A stretch of DNA of 36,897 bases, from NCBI GenBank assembly GCA_003260345.1, contig MORC01000003.1, positions 1 through 36,897 of the forward strand. Reading direction: 5' to 3'. Numbering within the stretch: the stretch's first letter is position 1; every line of letters begins with the position of its first letter. The translations under genes were made by a program, and so were the position numbers. Below the pieces are notes generated by a model. The model searched no databases. It was not told the origin of the DNA and was given only the letters and a program-made list of their open reading frames with translations. The DNA is from Candidatus Gracilibacteria bacterium GN02-873 (GTDB lineage: Bacteria; Patescibacteriota; Gracilibacteria; BD1-5; UBA2023). Below, one piece after another: positions 1 to 12,886 of the stretch.

Positions 1-53
1 GAATAATGTATTTTACATTTCTTAGGAAAATGTATTTAAAAATTGTCAAATAA

Positions 54-81
54 AAATAAATCCCAAATTTGGGATTTATTT
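54..81 (-). terminator. Terminator of the giant gene
   Basis: A perfect 14-bp inverted repeat (54-67 with 68-81, AAATAAATCCCAAA and its complement) overlaps the TAA stop of the giant gene. A T-rich tract follows on the minus strand. It could also act on the plus strand. Confidence 0.7.
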
Positions 82-3000
82 TGTCGTGTAGAAAAAATTC
101 ATTTTATAATGGAAATCCGCAATTGACGTGTCGCCTTTTTTCGCAGAAATCATCATAAATCCGTCTTTTTCCGAAATCGTGAGAGAAATATTTTTGTCAA
201 TTGTGTAAATATTTCCGTCACGCGCGATCGCGATAATCGCATTGTACTGAGCATCTGTAACATAGGCGCCTCATGGAATTTTCGGATCGTTATAGTCCGC
301 ATTCGCAAAGCGATATTGAGCATGCGTACTTACAAGTAAATTACCCGTTGAAGACGCATTTTCATCAGTTTTTTGAACGATTCTCGCAGAATTTGGTAAT
401 GAGAAAAATTGCTGGTATGCGAGAATTTTTTGAGTATTGTACACATTGATACTCATTGGCTTAGCTGCATCAGCTGGCGAAACACGAATTTCATAGCCTG
501 CTGGTACATTTTCAAAAATTCCTGAATGTAAAATTCTGAAAACATCCTGCCCTGTAGTTACTGTGATATTTTCTGGCGTTCGATATGATCCAGATGAGAA
601 TTTTCCTTCCGTATCAGTCAAAATCGATCCAGTATTTACCATCATTGGATATTCTGATGAACGGATTCGGAAAATTTCGATTGGCTCATTTTCGATCGGA
701 TTATCAAGAATTCCTGAAACATTTCCGGACTCTGAAACATTTTCAAGCGTTGGAATTGGAGTGAAAACTTCCACCAAAATCGGCATATATGTAGTATTCC
801 CGAATTCATCGCGAACACGCAACATCATCTGACGATTTTCTGGCGTATCAAACGGCCCAAAAATCAATTCTTGATCCGAAATCGTGACATTTTTTCGATT
901 CGTTTCAAAATCATCATCGTACACGCCGTTATTGTCCGCATCGACAGTCAAATCTTCATCAATCGCGACTTCAAAATCTGAAAGTTCGGTCACAATTTCT
1001 GAAATTTGAATTTTGGTCTGTGCATACACTGGCACGCGAACCGTATCAGAAAGCGAAATCACCGGATTGGTCGAATCACTCGCAAGTTGTGGCGAAAAAA
1101 GCGTTACACCTGCGCGATTCTGTTGATCACGAGACAAATGCTTGAGTCGGGCGTAATAAAATCCGTTTGGATATGGAATGGCAAAATTGTATGATTCTGA
1201 AGGCATTCCAAGATTTTTGACAATATACACGGAGTTTGGTGAAAGCGAAATATTTTCACGATGTGTAGCGTCAAAAATCGAGAATGATTCTTCTGAAGTT
1301 AAACGCATTCCTGGTAAAATCGGCAATCCTAAAAGTTCATCATCCGCGCCATAACGATATGTTCCTGATCCACCACCAATAACAAAAATTGAGCCACCAG
1401 ACGCACGAATTTCAGTTGTTGTCGAGAATTGGTATGCGCGATGCGCTTCCAGTGTCATACGTTTTTCTTCAGAATTCTCACCAGTTCGATACAAAATTTC
1501 TACATTTTTATTTCCTGTATAAATCGTACGATTTGGAGAAACTGACAAGAAAATATCGCCAGTAAATTTTTCAATTTTAGCACTTTTAAGCACAAAACTT
1601 GAAGCCTTTTCCCCGCTAGAAATATAACGATTGATTGGCATTGAACGCATTCCATTGTTGTCAAAATCCGAAAAATTATTTTGCACGAACAAATCTACGA
1701 CAGTTTTTGGAAGTAATTTTTCCAGATTTTTATCAATCGCGGCGCGATCCCATTCTGTATATTTTTCGAGGAATTCAAGACGCCATTCGCGCTCGTCTGG
1801 AAGTGTATTTCTGAACGAAACATTGAGTTCGGATGGAGTCGAAAGCACCTGCACAAAATTGTTCGGAACTTCTGGCAATTTTTGTGAAATATTTTCAGTG
1901 CGAGTCGTCGTGTCAATGATTTTATTCGGTTCTTTGAGATGCGTATTTTTGACATACAAATTTCCACCAAGCACAAAAATATAGTCACGATCAGCATCAT
2001 TATCAATATCTTTTGTATCCACACGATCATTTTTTCCAAGAAGTTCTACATAATCAAACAATTTTGTCTGAGTTTTTGAATTTTCGGTCAAAACATAGAT
2101 TCCTTCAAATTTTGGCAAATAATTCGCCGCAATGCCAGCAGTATTGACTGAGTGTCCTGGAATATTTTGAGAATTATTGGAAGTATTGAGTTGAGCGAGT
2201 CGATGAATTCGTCGCTCAAGTGATTTTCCAATATCTTGTGCGGTAGTCGTTTCAGTCACAGAATTATCTGCGATTGACTCTATCGCGCGAGATTCAAGAT
2301 TGGCAAGCTGAGACAGAGCGAGCGAAGGTTTTTCCGATTCATCGGATGCAAATTGTCCAACATATGGCGCATTCGCAAGGAGCGAAGGATCGTCATTACG
2401 AAGCAAATCAACAATATTTTGTAATTCACCATTTTTTCGTTCATGCTCATGGACAAATTCGTATAGCAAGTCAAATTTTTCGCGATTATACGCCTCAATT
2501 TCGGCTTGCAATTTTTTAGCTTCTGTCTGAGCCGCATACATTTTTTTGTCCAAATCCGCCGCCTGAGCGATAAATCCTGATGCCAAAAGTTCAGATTTAA
2601 GATATTTTGCAAAAGATTCATTATCCAAGAAAATATCTTTTTCAGCTTCGAATTTTCGAATAATCGGTTCAAGCAAATTTTCCGCAGTTTCAAGTGTAAT
2701 TCCGGACGAAAATTTCGCATAACTCGTGAGATTATCGACCGTATCTTGTGCTGCATTTTCTACTGAATCAGAAGCATTCTGAAGTGCGCTTCCGGCTTCA
2801 TTGGAAATATTTTGAAGATTTTGCAAAGCATTATTGACACGATTTTCACCATCAATCAATTGATTCACATTGATATGATTGTCGATTGGAAGGCGAATAT
2901 TCACATCATCAAGAATTTTCGACGGAATCGAATTTCCAAGATCGCTCGTAAATTGATTGATCGGTTTTACGGCGGCTTTCGCAAATTCTGTGATAAAATC

Positions 3001-6000
3001 TGTTCGCAACGTGTAATTGAGATGCGTTGAAATTCGGATTTCTTTGAGTTCTGGCACAGAAAATTGTGGGAACTGAATATTGAGAAAATCCATTGGAAGC
3101 GTCGACTGGCGTTCTGTTCGTTGTGCAATTACATCACCCACCTGCCATTCTGGAATCAAAACCGTTTTCTGATAGTAGCAGTATAATTTTGAAATCAATT
3201 TCAAAATATTGAGCGCGGCTGAAATCGAACCACCAAGCTTTGGAAGTTTTGGTGGTGGCGGCAAATCTGGCAATTTTACCATCGGCAATGACGGTAATTC
3301 TGGCAAATCTGGCAACGATGGCAATGGAGGAAGCACTGGTAATGATGGAAGTGTCAACGAAGCTGTTGGAGAATTTGGCAACGAAAGTCCTGGGAGTGCT
3401 GGCAATCGCATCGGAGAAAGTCGGAAATTAAAATCTGGCACCGACAAATCAATTCCGAGTCGTACATCCGACAAGTCCAGCACAATATCTGGCCATTTCG
3501 GGAAAGAAATAACTGGAATTTTTGGGATGATCATCGAAATCAATTTAAATTTCCATTGTTGGGAATTATTTCGTTCATTTCGACAAACACCACACTGAGC
3601 GCTTGTTTCCGCAAAAATATCCAAAAGTGGCTGCCAACTCTGCGCAATCGCCTTGATGAGCACATACAATTCCGCCCATTTTTGGAAGCGAATACCGTTG
3701 TCTTTGATCCAGCCAAAAGTCATTTTTTCTACGGCCTGAATATTACAAAGCAAATCATACATCAATTTTTCTTTCCAATTGACATATTTTTGCAATTTTT
3801 CTGGAAATTTTCTGTATTCCTGAATTCGCTTAATGTTGGCCTGAATCGACGACATAAAGCCAGATTTTTCGAGTTTTGCTTTTGCAAGCAAACATTCCTT
3901 AGATTCTCCCGTGACACACCAGTTTTTGAGAGCGCGAGAAAATTCTTGCTCGTACGAATTTAGTTGACGCTCATACTGATCCAATTCACTCGGACGAATC
4001 CATGGAACATTGATATTGACTTTTGTTTCGCGAATATTCAAAAATGGCAATTTTCCAAGGAAAGCGTACGCCGCACGAAGCGCATTGAGGCTTCATTGAG
4101 CAGAATTCATCAATGGCGTAACTGAAGAAGTTGCTTTGTTAAGTTGATTTCCGTACCACTGCCCTGCAGAAGAATTTCCGCCACCTGATGCGTGCGCAAG
4201 TGCTGATAAGGTATCAGTAGAACGATAAGCAGATGACATTTCAGCTTTCAGAGAACTCAAAGATTCGCTTGAATATGCTTTGGAAAGTTTATCCAAGAAA
4301 TCAGAATAACTCGAATCCACTTTAGCATTTTGTCCAAAATCTGTTGGCGGAATAATCGTCAAATTTGGCGGCGTAAACAATGAAGTTGTAAGCTCCTCAG
4401 TCTGACGAGTAAGCCAATCCATAATAAAATCTGGGAATGCAGAAATTCGTTTATTTTTAACATTCACAACTTTTTTGATGTCAGCAATTTTATCGCCGCC
4501 AGTCACAGAAAGTTCAATAGACGACGCTCCGCTACTTGCGTTTCCAATATTGACAAGTGGGCCACCATTCAGTGATGAAACATTTCTTCGAGAAATTTTT
4601 GCGGTAATTCCAACAATTTCAGCCTGACGTGTAGACGGTGATTTCATGTATTCGAGAATTTCTTTTTCCAGATTTTTCTCTTCAGTACGAAGTTGTGTTT
4701 TTGTGGAAGCTTCGAGATTACAACTCGCACCATTCCAAGTTTTTGAAATCGTTCCCAGTCCAGAAATCGCACTTACATCACCATCATCGGTCGAACCATC
4801 ACCTTTACAAACAGGCATTGGTTTTGCCATAACAATACAGTTTCCACCCTGTATCAATGGCGAAAGTCCTTTTCCTGGATTGCCACCAATAGTACTTGCA
4901 GGTCCACCAAAACATATACCCACACCCATTCCAAGAGTTAATGTTGGTGTAACAAAGAGGCGCATAAAGTTGGTTGGTGAATCCACGCCAAGGTATCCAC
5001 CAGCACCTGTTTCCGCCGTACAACTTCCCATGTATCGAAGTGGTGATGCCGGCCAAACCGTTGGAACTTGATAACACCCTGATGGGTTTGGCACATTAAT
5101 CGCTGTCAAAGCGGAAAGCACTGGAAGTCCCTCATTTACTTTAAATCCATCACCCACTGGGTAACCAAAAACTACAGGATCATTCCCTGGTGCCAATGGT
5201 GCCCAGTTGATTGGGAAGCTCATACATGAACCTCCACCAAATCCACAAGACAATCCATCAGCAATTTCCTGTGCTTTGTTTTCAATATTTTTGGTGGTTT
5301 CAGCATCAAATCCAATTTTTACAGAATTTTTGCCATTTTTCTCAACAGTAACGAGATTTTTTGGATTTTTTGAATTGCCCGCAATGGCATCAAATTGTTT
5401 TTTTCCTTCTGCTGGCGTCATTTTTTCAACAGAATCTGGTAATCCATTTTTGTCAGAATCTGTCAATTTTTCTGAAAGCCCTTTTGGAAGTGGTGCGGAA
5501 TAGAGCGCTGGACGACGGCTGGATTGGTATTCACGAGCCGCAGTTGAGAGCCAAGTCATCATTTCAGCACCACAAGTAGTTGAAGTTTTGAACGCAACAT
5601 CACCAAAATTATCATGACCAACGGTTCCTTCCTCAAAATCCCCTACTAACATTTCACCATAACTCGCTGGCAAAACCTTGAGCGTATAGCGGATTTTTGC
5701 TTCAGCACCAGCAGGAATTTCTCCAACATCAAATTCGAGATCAAACTCTCCATTGTCTTTTTCTTGGAAATTTTTCTCCACGCGATTACCAGTAATCTCA
5801 ACAGAATACGTCGCACTCGTATCACGATCGAACATTTTTGGAATGCTATCCAAATATTTCACATTTTTCTGAGATTCTGATGACAAATTTTTCACAGAAA
5901 CCTCAACTTGAATTGTGTCGTACGGATACAAAATCGCATTTTGTGATTGAAATTTTTTGGAAATTTCAAGGCCATGAAGCGAAGCATATTGTGAACGAAT

Positions 6001-9000
6001 GTAGGTTTTGAGTGGAGTTGGAGTCGTGCGAGTTGTATTATCCGCAGAGGCAACTTGCAGGTCGTCTGACAATGCAGAATTTCCAAATTGTGCACTCAGC
6101 TGAGCCAAAACCTTTAGATCAATCGTTGAATTTGGAAGTGATTGAATCGACGCAGATTGCTCTTGATAATAGACTTGTTCACGAATTTTTTCGTCCGTAA
6201 TGCCCGAATCGGCTGGTTTCGCATTGGCTGGGACGCGTCCCACAAAAGTATCAAATTGTGTTACGGCGTCAGAAATGACGGCACCATCGTGATTATCTGT
6301 TTCATTTCGAAGCGTAATTCCAAGTGTCGAATCAAGAATTTTTTGTTCAAAAGCTCCCGCCGTATCAGTTCCGTACAAAATTCCCAATTCTCCACCAGAA
6401 GTCAAATATACCAAATCATCTTTCCCGTCCGCATCCATATCATATACTTTCATTTGTTGAATGTGGCTTGGCGCCGCATTTCCAGACGAAAGCGAAATAT
6501 TTTGTGGAGAAAATTTGGAATCATTATTATTGATGAGAGAAATTTTTCCATCAGAATCAAGCACAATAATATCAGAAAATTTATCGCCACGGAAATCTCC
6601 GATTTCTATGAGAGAATTTCGATTTTTCGGCAAAAAGGCAATATTTCCCAGTGAACGAAAGCGCCCACCAATATTGAGCAAAAGTTGAATATAACCATCT
6701 TCATACTGAACGATTACATCATTCAGCCCATCGCCATTCATATCTTTTTCAAAGAAATTTTGAATCTGACTACGGCGACTATCAGCAATTTGCGTTCCAA
6801 TACTACGATCGAGTCCGTCAATCTGCGTATCAGGCTCACCATGGCGAACACTCGCGATTGGATCACCCATATTGAGCATCATATATGTATGAAACCATTT
6901 TGTAGCTTCACCAACACTATCGCCAGCCGCAAAGGAAAGTAGCATTCGATTATTTCCCATCCAACCAACTCCTGCATTTTCAGAAAGTGTACCGATATCA
7001 TCAATATCGCGTGGACCCACTTTGGCATCATCAAAAAGTGCATCACTAAGCGATCTCTGGACCATAAATCCATGCGCCGCATTATTTAATGCCTGGTCGC
7101 TAAATGCTCTTAATTGATATCCAGCACTCTGCAACACAGGCGCATTATGGGCAACATCTGAGAAAATATCATCCGCCAAAATCACACTTTCATTTTGAGA
7201 AAAATGATATGTAGCCTCTGCAATCAGTGCCCCATTTTCAAGAATTTCAAAGGCAAATCCGTTTGTAGTATTATAATTTTTTGGCCGGAAAGAAACAGAT
7301 GATTGTGCTTCTATTGAGCCATTTTGAGCAATGGTCGCGAGCGGCTGATTATTTTTTGAAAAAATAATTTTTCCGCCCTGCGCGGCAATATTGTAGCCAT
7401 CAGTTTCGTTCAAAAGCACTTTTCCAGCAATCGAAGCACGATCTTTTGGAATGTCACAAGAATCAGAATTTTTACACGCGAGTAGTTCTGATTTTTCCGT
7501 TTGATACAAAATTTTTGTGATTTCAGATTTGCGAACAGAATCAAAAACATGCAACACGGGGAATCCTCGTTCGATATTGAGGGAAGTTTCAAAAACCGCA
7601 TCATCAACGCGCCCAAGGGAATATCCACCACCTGGAAAAACCGAAAAAATCGTCTCATCAGCAATTGGTGAAGCCAAAAGTGTCGTTACCGCGAGGCTCT
7701 GAGATTTTTTCGGATCAGCATTGTACAAAATATCCTCCCCTTCGCGCAAGAATGACCCACCCGCAAGCACCGTATAACGAGCATTATAATCATCCGCAAA
7801 ATTGTATTTGACATCATTTGTAAAAATTTGTACCGCATATTTGGTAATCGGCAAAATTTCAAAAGTTTGTCCATTTTCCTGATATTGAATTTTATTTTTT
7901 TCAATTTCTGGAATTTCTACAACATAATAACCACTCTGTTCTGGAATAATATATTCACCATTTTCAAATTTGATTTCAAAAGGATTTTCAGCGTTTTTGG
8001 CAATAAATGCTTGGCCAGAATAATTCGCCAAATTCCCATAACGATCACGCGTTCGGAAAATAATTTTTCCACCAACCGTCGTGTGATCAATATACATCGC
8101 ATCGCCCGCAATGAGCGTAAGCGGATTATTGTTGAGAATACCGATACCCGGAATGTTGATTGTGAGATTATGAACGCTCGCAACTGTTCCTGGCATATAA
8201 GTGAAAATTTCCGATTGACCATTTTTGATATCAAAAGTATCTGAAGAAAATTTTCCAGCGCCATTTGGAAGCGAAAGTGAAATCACTGAAGAAAATCCAG
8301 AAAGCTGATTTCCGTCAGCATCTTCGATTCGTACGCGCGCCTTCACAGCATCGCCACCAGCACGAAGTGCATTATTCGGATTATCAAATTGCAATTTTAC
8401 ACGAGCCTCCGCGAGCACATCAATTTCTTTTTCTGTCTTCAATTCTACATTTCCAAAGGCAGAATGATTTTTCACGGTGGCAAAAATTTTCATTTTTCCA
8501 ACATTGTCACCACGAACCACGAACGACAAACGAGAATCAAAAATATCAAGCGATAATTTTTGGACCGCGTCGCCCGCAGCATTCAAAATCGCACCATTTT
8601 CTACAGAAAGTTCCACAGAATACAAACCTGGTGTAACCGCATTCCCAAGCTGATCTTGAAGTGAAAGCGTCACAAGAGTCGTTGAATCTTTCACAATCAT
8701 CGTCGAAACTGGCGCAAGCGAAATCTGAGAAAATTTTCCAGAAACCACACTAAAAGTCATCTCGCCAGCCACACCATCTTCTCCGCTCAAAATCGCACGA
8801 TATGTTCCGATATTTTTTGTGATAGCATCAGGAATTGTCACTTTTTCATCCTGTTTTTCGAGTGAAATAATTTCGCGATTTGTGATATCATCCAAAAATG
8901 TTACGCGGAAATTTTTTTCAGCATTTCCTGTATCAGAAAGCGATTTTTTACGAGTCACATTGAGGAAAAATTTTTCCTGAGAATCTGCAGAAATCACTGC

Positions 9001-12000
9001 CAATCCACTCACATTTTCCGATGAAATATGCGAATCCAAAAATGCGCTCGAAGCCGTCAGCGTAAAATCTTCGGAAGAAATTTCTTGGCGACTTCCATCA
9101 GCAAAAGCGACAGAATACACAATTTTTGCTTTGAGAGAAAAATCTTTATCACGGGCATTGATGAGAAATTTTGGGCGCAAAGCATTCGCTGGCACTTCAT
9201 AATTTGCGACCGAAAAATATGAGTCATATTGCGCCATATCAATAGTTTTTCCGGCGCTCGTTACAGAAAGAATTTGTAATTTTGCAACAGAACCATTTGG
9301 CGGAATAATATTTTCTGTATCAGTTTGGAGCGATACGGAAAAATCAAGTGCATCGTGATGAGCAATATGCGTTCGATAAAAATGTGGAATAACGCGCGCA
9401 CCAGTGACGGATTTTTTCTGATCATCAGCCGACGCAGAATTGGCAAGATTTTGAGAATTTTTATTTTGAGAATGATCAAGTCCTATCGTATTGCCGCCGC
9501 ACTGCCCTGCCAAAATTTTTGGTGGAAGCTGAGAACGAATCCAACACTGAATCGCGGCTGGCCACTGAAATAGTGAAACACCCTCTGGTGAGCCACACTG
9601 CGCACTATTTGAAGTTGGGGAATCTTGAAAATTTTCTTGCTGAGAAATATTAAATCCCTGAATTGCGGCCAACTTTTGGCGATAATCTGCAGAAATATTT
9701 GTCACATCTTGGCTTGCTGTTGAATTTCCTGGAATTACTGGCGAAAGTCCAAGATACGCAATTTCATACATTTTTTCAGAATTCGCAGAAAACTGTGGGA
9801 TTTTTTGCAAAATATTTCCATTGGCTGGCATACCAGAATAGGAAAGCATACCCTCGATAGTATCCTGATATTTTTTGGTAATATCTGGATGAAGCCAATT
9901 TTTTGCTTGCAAAATCTGAATAATCAACTCATCAGAAATATAATCATTCCAGTCAAATTTTTCTGGAAGATTTTTTGCTTTGAGTACATTTTCAGCGATT
10001 GTCGCCTCATTATCAGGCTGATTAGTAGCGTTTTCTTTATCTACAATCGCAGACCATTGTTTATTAGCATTCTCGCGAAGCCAAGCACGAACTTCATCAA
10101 TAGTGCTCGCCTGCATTCGGAAAAAATTTGGATATTGCAAGGTTGCAATATTTCCTTTTTTTGTCAAAAATTCGATCGAACGATTGATATCAATAGGTAA
10201 ATTCGGCGTCACACCATTTTTGTCAGCTGCAGCAATTTCTTCCTGAGTTGGTGAAATATGTCGCAAAATTCCATCAATTGTATGATATGTAAGTGTGCGA
10301 TAATTCGTGTAATTTACAACAATATCGTCATCTGTTGAGTTTCCAGTTCGGTTTGATGATCCAGAATTATATCGATAAATACATGTACGATTATTCGAAT
10401 ATTTTTGCCCATCGATCGAAACAGAACCCACCAAACATCCAGTAGAACCATTATATCGAGCAATCTCGTTCATGATATTTGCTTCTGGGCGAAGTGGAAT
10501 ATTCGTAGGACCAGAATTAGCGCGCGTACCAAACAAATTTCCAAATCTTGTAGAACCAGAAGGTGCGGAAGTTGGTCCAGAACTAAATTTTGCAAGCGAC
10601 GAAACCAGCTGATTTTGTTCCACTAAATCCACCTGACTGCGACAACGGAACCGATCTCCACTTGTATCCGTTGGATACGGGTGCCAGCGATTTTCTTCAT
10701 CAATCCAGCGATGTGGCTGCTTGAGGGTGTATTGATATGAATAATCCATACACTGTGCAAGCGATGGCATATTGATACGATCGCTTTCAAGCATTCCTTC
10801 CAAAGAAAAAATACTTCGCGTGAATCCCGTAAAATGTTTCGCTGGAAAAGTAGTCAAAGGATTTTTTCCAGAAGAATATGCCCCAGAATCATTGGCTACA
10901 CGCAAAAGCGAATTTCCGCCCCAAAAAGTGTTCAAATGTGGTTTCCCACCATTATAACAATATTCTTCATCTCCCTTGAGCGCGTTGATATGCGCCTCAG
11001 TAGAATTCACATCAAATGCAGAATTTGCTTCCACCAAAACTGATTTTCCAAATTCTGCTTTTTGTCCAGAGCTTCCTCGTGCAATGATACATTGGGCCGC
11101 ATTTTGAATATTTTTTCCTTCCATTCCAAAAAAATAATTTGCAAACGGCAAATCCGTTCCAGCCCCATATCGCGCCGTCATAGAATCCAAAATCGGAATT
11201 CGTCGCGCGACAGAATTTTCTTTTAGAAAATCATCAAAACTTGATTCCAAAGCGTCATTTGCTTTTTTGAGTGTATCCTTGGCAACATCATCCATCAAAG
11301 AAATTTGCACTGAACCCAAATCCGCTCGAACATTGGCTCCAGAATTATAACGCCCAGCATTATGAACAGCCGCAAGCTCTTCTCCAAGTACTTTTTTATT
11401 AAAAATTTTATCAAATGAACTCAAAAAATTCTCAATAATCGTCGAAGTTTGAATATCGGGCGTCTGTGCGATGAGATCATCAGAAAGGACATTTGAAGAA
11501 ATTTTCGAAACATCAAGGCCATCAATCCCCAAACTTGCGATCAAATCCGCGTATCCCGCGTCGTTTTTTAAATCATAATCTTTTAATTTTTCGTTAATAT
11601 CCTTGAGCATATACTTCGTAAATCGCGCATACGCAAGATTTTCAGCATTCGCAATCCAAAGCCCATATTGGAAAACTCGGCGCAATTCGATACTTTTTGT
11701 TTCGGAAAATCCATCAAAATAAAACACGCGCGGCGCCTCTGTTTGCGCGACAAATTTTCCAGATTTCGTATAAAAATCATGCGTTTTATCGAGGAAATTT
11801 TTAATTTTTGTGATATCCTCGCCCGCATTCCAATCGCGCCCAACGGACGGATTGATCACGCCGTGCCAAATCTCTACTGACTGATCACCGCCACGCAAAG
11901 CTGAAATTTTCTCATAGCGACCAGATTTTTCGTTGTACAAAAAATTCTTATTTTCAAAATCCACATACGGAAAAATGCTCGGAAAATATTTTCCTTCCGC

Positions 12001-12417
12001 ATTCACCATTGGAATGGGCACATTTCCGATCAAAACCGTACCAACCAATCGTGTTTTTACACCATCGGAATCCTCACCTTCGTAGTACAATTTTTCATTT
12101 TGTGCAGCAATATTGACAGGCGTAGTTTTCCCATCAATCACAGAAATAACTGTTCGCGTAGAACCCAAGTTATGCTGAATATCTTCAGCGTAACGAGCAA
12201 TTTCGGAGCGGAGCGCGCGATGTGTCTCATTGTCCACAATAATCGAAATAATATCACGATACTGATCAGAATGAGCCTGAGCTGTCCCAAAAAAGTGAAA
12301 TTGAAATGTTTGAGAAAAAATCAAAACAAAAACCAATAACATCGCAATGGTTTTTTTGAAAGAAAAATTTTCGGAAGAAAATCTTGAAAAAAGAATTTTT
12401 TTCGTCATAAAACGCAA
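76..12417 (-). CDS. Giant secreted multidomain surface protein (4113 aa)
   Basis: This reads as one open frame when UGA is glycine. In-frame TGA codons at 4093-4095 and 271-273 would otherwise cut it into pieces of 2774, 1259 and about 65 aa. The three pieces share one frame with no TAA or TAG between them, and the true stop is TAA at 76-78. Residues 1-50 form a signal peptide with a long basic n-region, a hydrophobic core and a likely cleavage after AQA. Residues about 50-220 resemble the C25 (gingipain-like) fold, with a hydrophobic strand ending IGNVPIP and a later EIWHGVI followed by an FLDKTHDFY helix. The catalytic Cys/His pair was not identified. Further on come Ig-like segments (about 1230-1500), FG-GAP/VCBS-like Ca-binding repeats (DMNGDGLNDV, DMDADGKDDL, about 1885-2010), a DUF11-like segment (about 2160-2255), a TSP3-like loop (DSDKNGLPDS), a Leu/Pro-rich stretch (about 2990-3065), a Gln/Ala-rich probable coiled coil (about 3180-3340) and an acidic DADNNGVYDDD loop. 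A surface adhesin or contact-dependent exoprotein is inferred. A second ATG at 12408 could be the start. Confidence 0.85.
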
Positions 12418-12546
12418 GAAAAATTGAATTTTTTGAAAAAATTATGCTGTAAGAATTTTTCTGATAAAATACGGAAAATCTCGTGCATAATATACTCATT
12501 TTTTTTAGAAAAACAAACAAAAAAAACAAAAAAAGTCAAAAATAAA

Positions 12547-12575
12547 TTGGACAAATTGAAATTTTTGTATATTAT
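12547..12575 (+). promoter_or_regulatory. Promoter of tRNA-Lys
   Basis: TTGGAC at 12547-12552, a 17-bp spacer and TATTAT at 12570-12575 form a good sigma-70-type promoter. It lies about 38 bp upstream of the mature tRNA-Lys 5' end. Confidence 0.65.
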
Positions 12576-12613
12576 CTGCTCACTTCTTTGGAAAAAGACA
12601 GAAAAACCTTCTT

Positions 12614-12689
12614 GGACTTGTAGCTCAGTCGGTAGAGCAGCGCCCTTTTAAGGCGAAGGTCCCGGGTTCGAGCCCCGGCAAGTCCACCA
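12614..12689 (+). tRNA. tRNA-Lys(UUU)
   Basis: Full cloverleaf: acceptor GGACTTG/CAAGTCC, D-arm GCTC/GAGC, anticodon loop CTTTTAA (anticodon UUU), T-arm CCGGG/CCCGG with TTCGAGC loop, discriminator A, and CCA encoded in the DNA. The first anticodon-stem pair (27-43) is a G-A mismatch. Confidence 0.97.
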
Positions 12690-12760
12690 CTCTTGATACT
12701 CATAAAATTTTTTCGGAAGAAAAAATTTTTTATTTTTCATTTTCATCAAAAAACGAGAAG

Positions 12761-12818
12761 TCGTGCAGAACCCTCAAAAATTTTGATATTTTTTGGTTTC
12801 TGTGCGATTTTTGTTTTA
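12761..12818 (+). terminator. Terminator after tRNA-Lys
   Basis: The arm TCGTGCAGAACC (12761-12772) pairs with GGTTTCTGTGCGA (12795-12807) with one bulge, followed by TTTTTGTTTT. This is a Rho-independent terminator for the tRNA-Lys transcript. The region 12690-12886 holds nothing else recognisable. Confidence 0.65.
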
Positions 12819-12886
12819 TGAAAATAATAAAAATTTATTTTGACTTCGAAAAAATACTTATATCAGTATATTTTTAATCATTATTT

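Noticed and set aside
271..4050. Separate 1259-aa protein starting at 4050 with TTG
   Set aside because: It is in frame with the upstream 2774 codons, joined by 14 open codons and one TGA. With UGA as Gly there is one gene from 12417 to 76.
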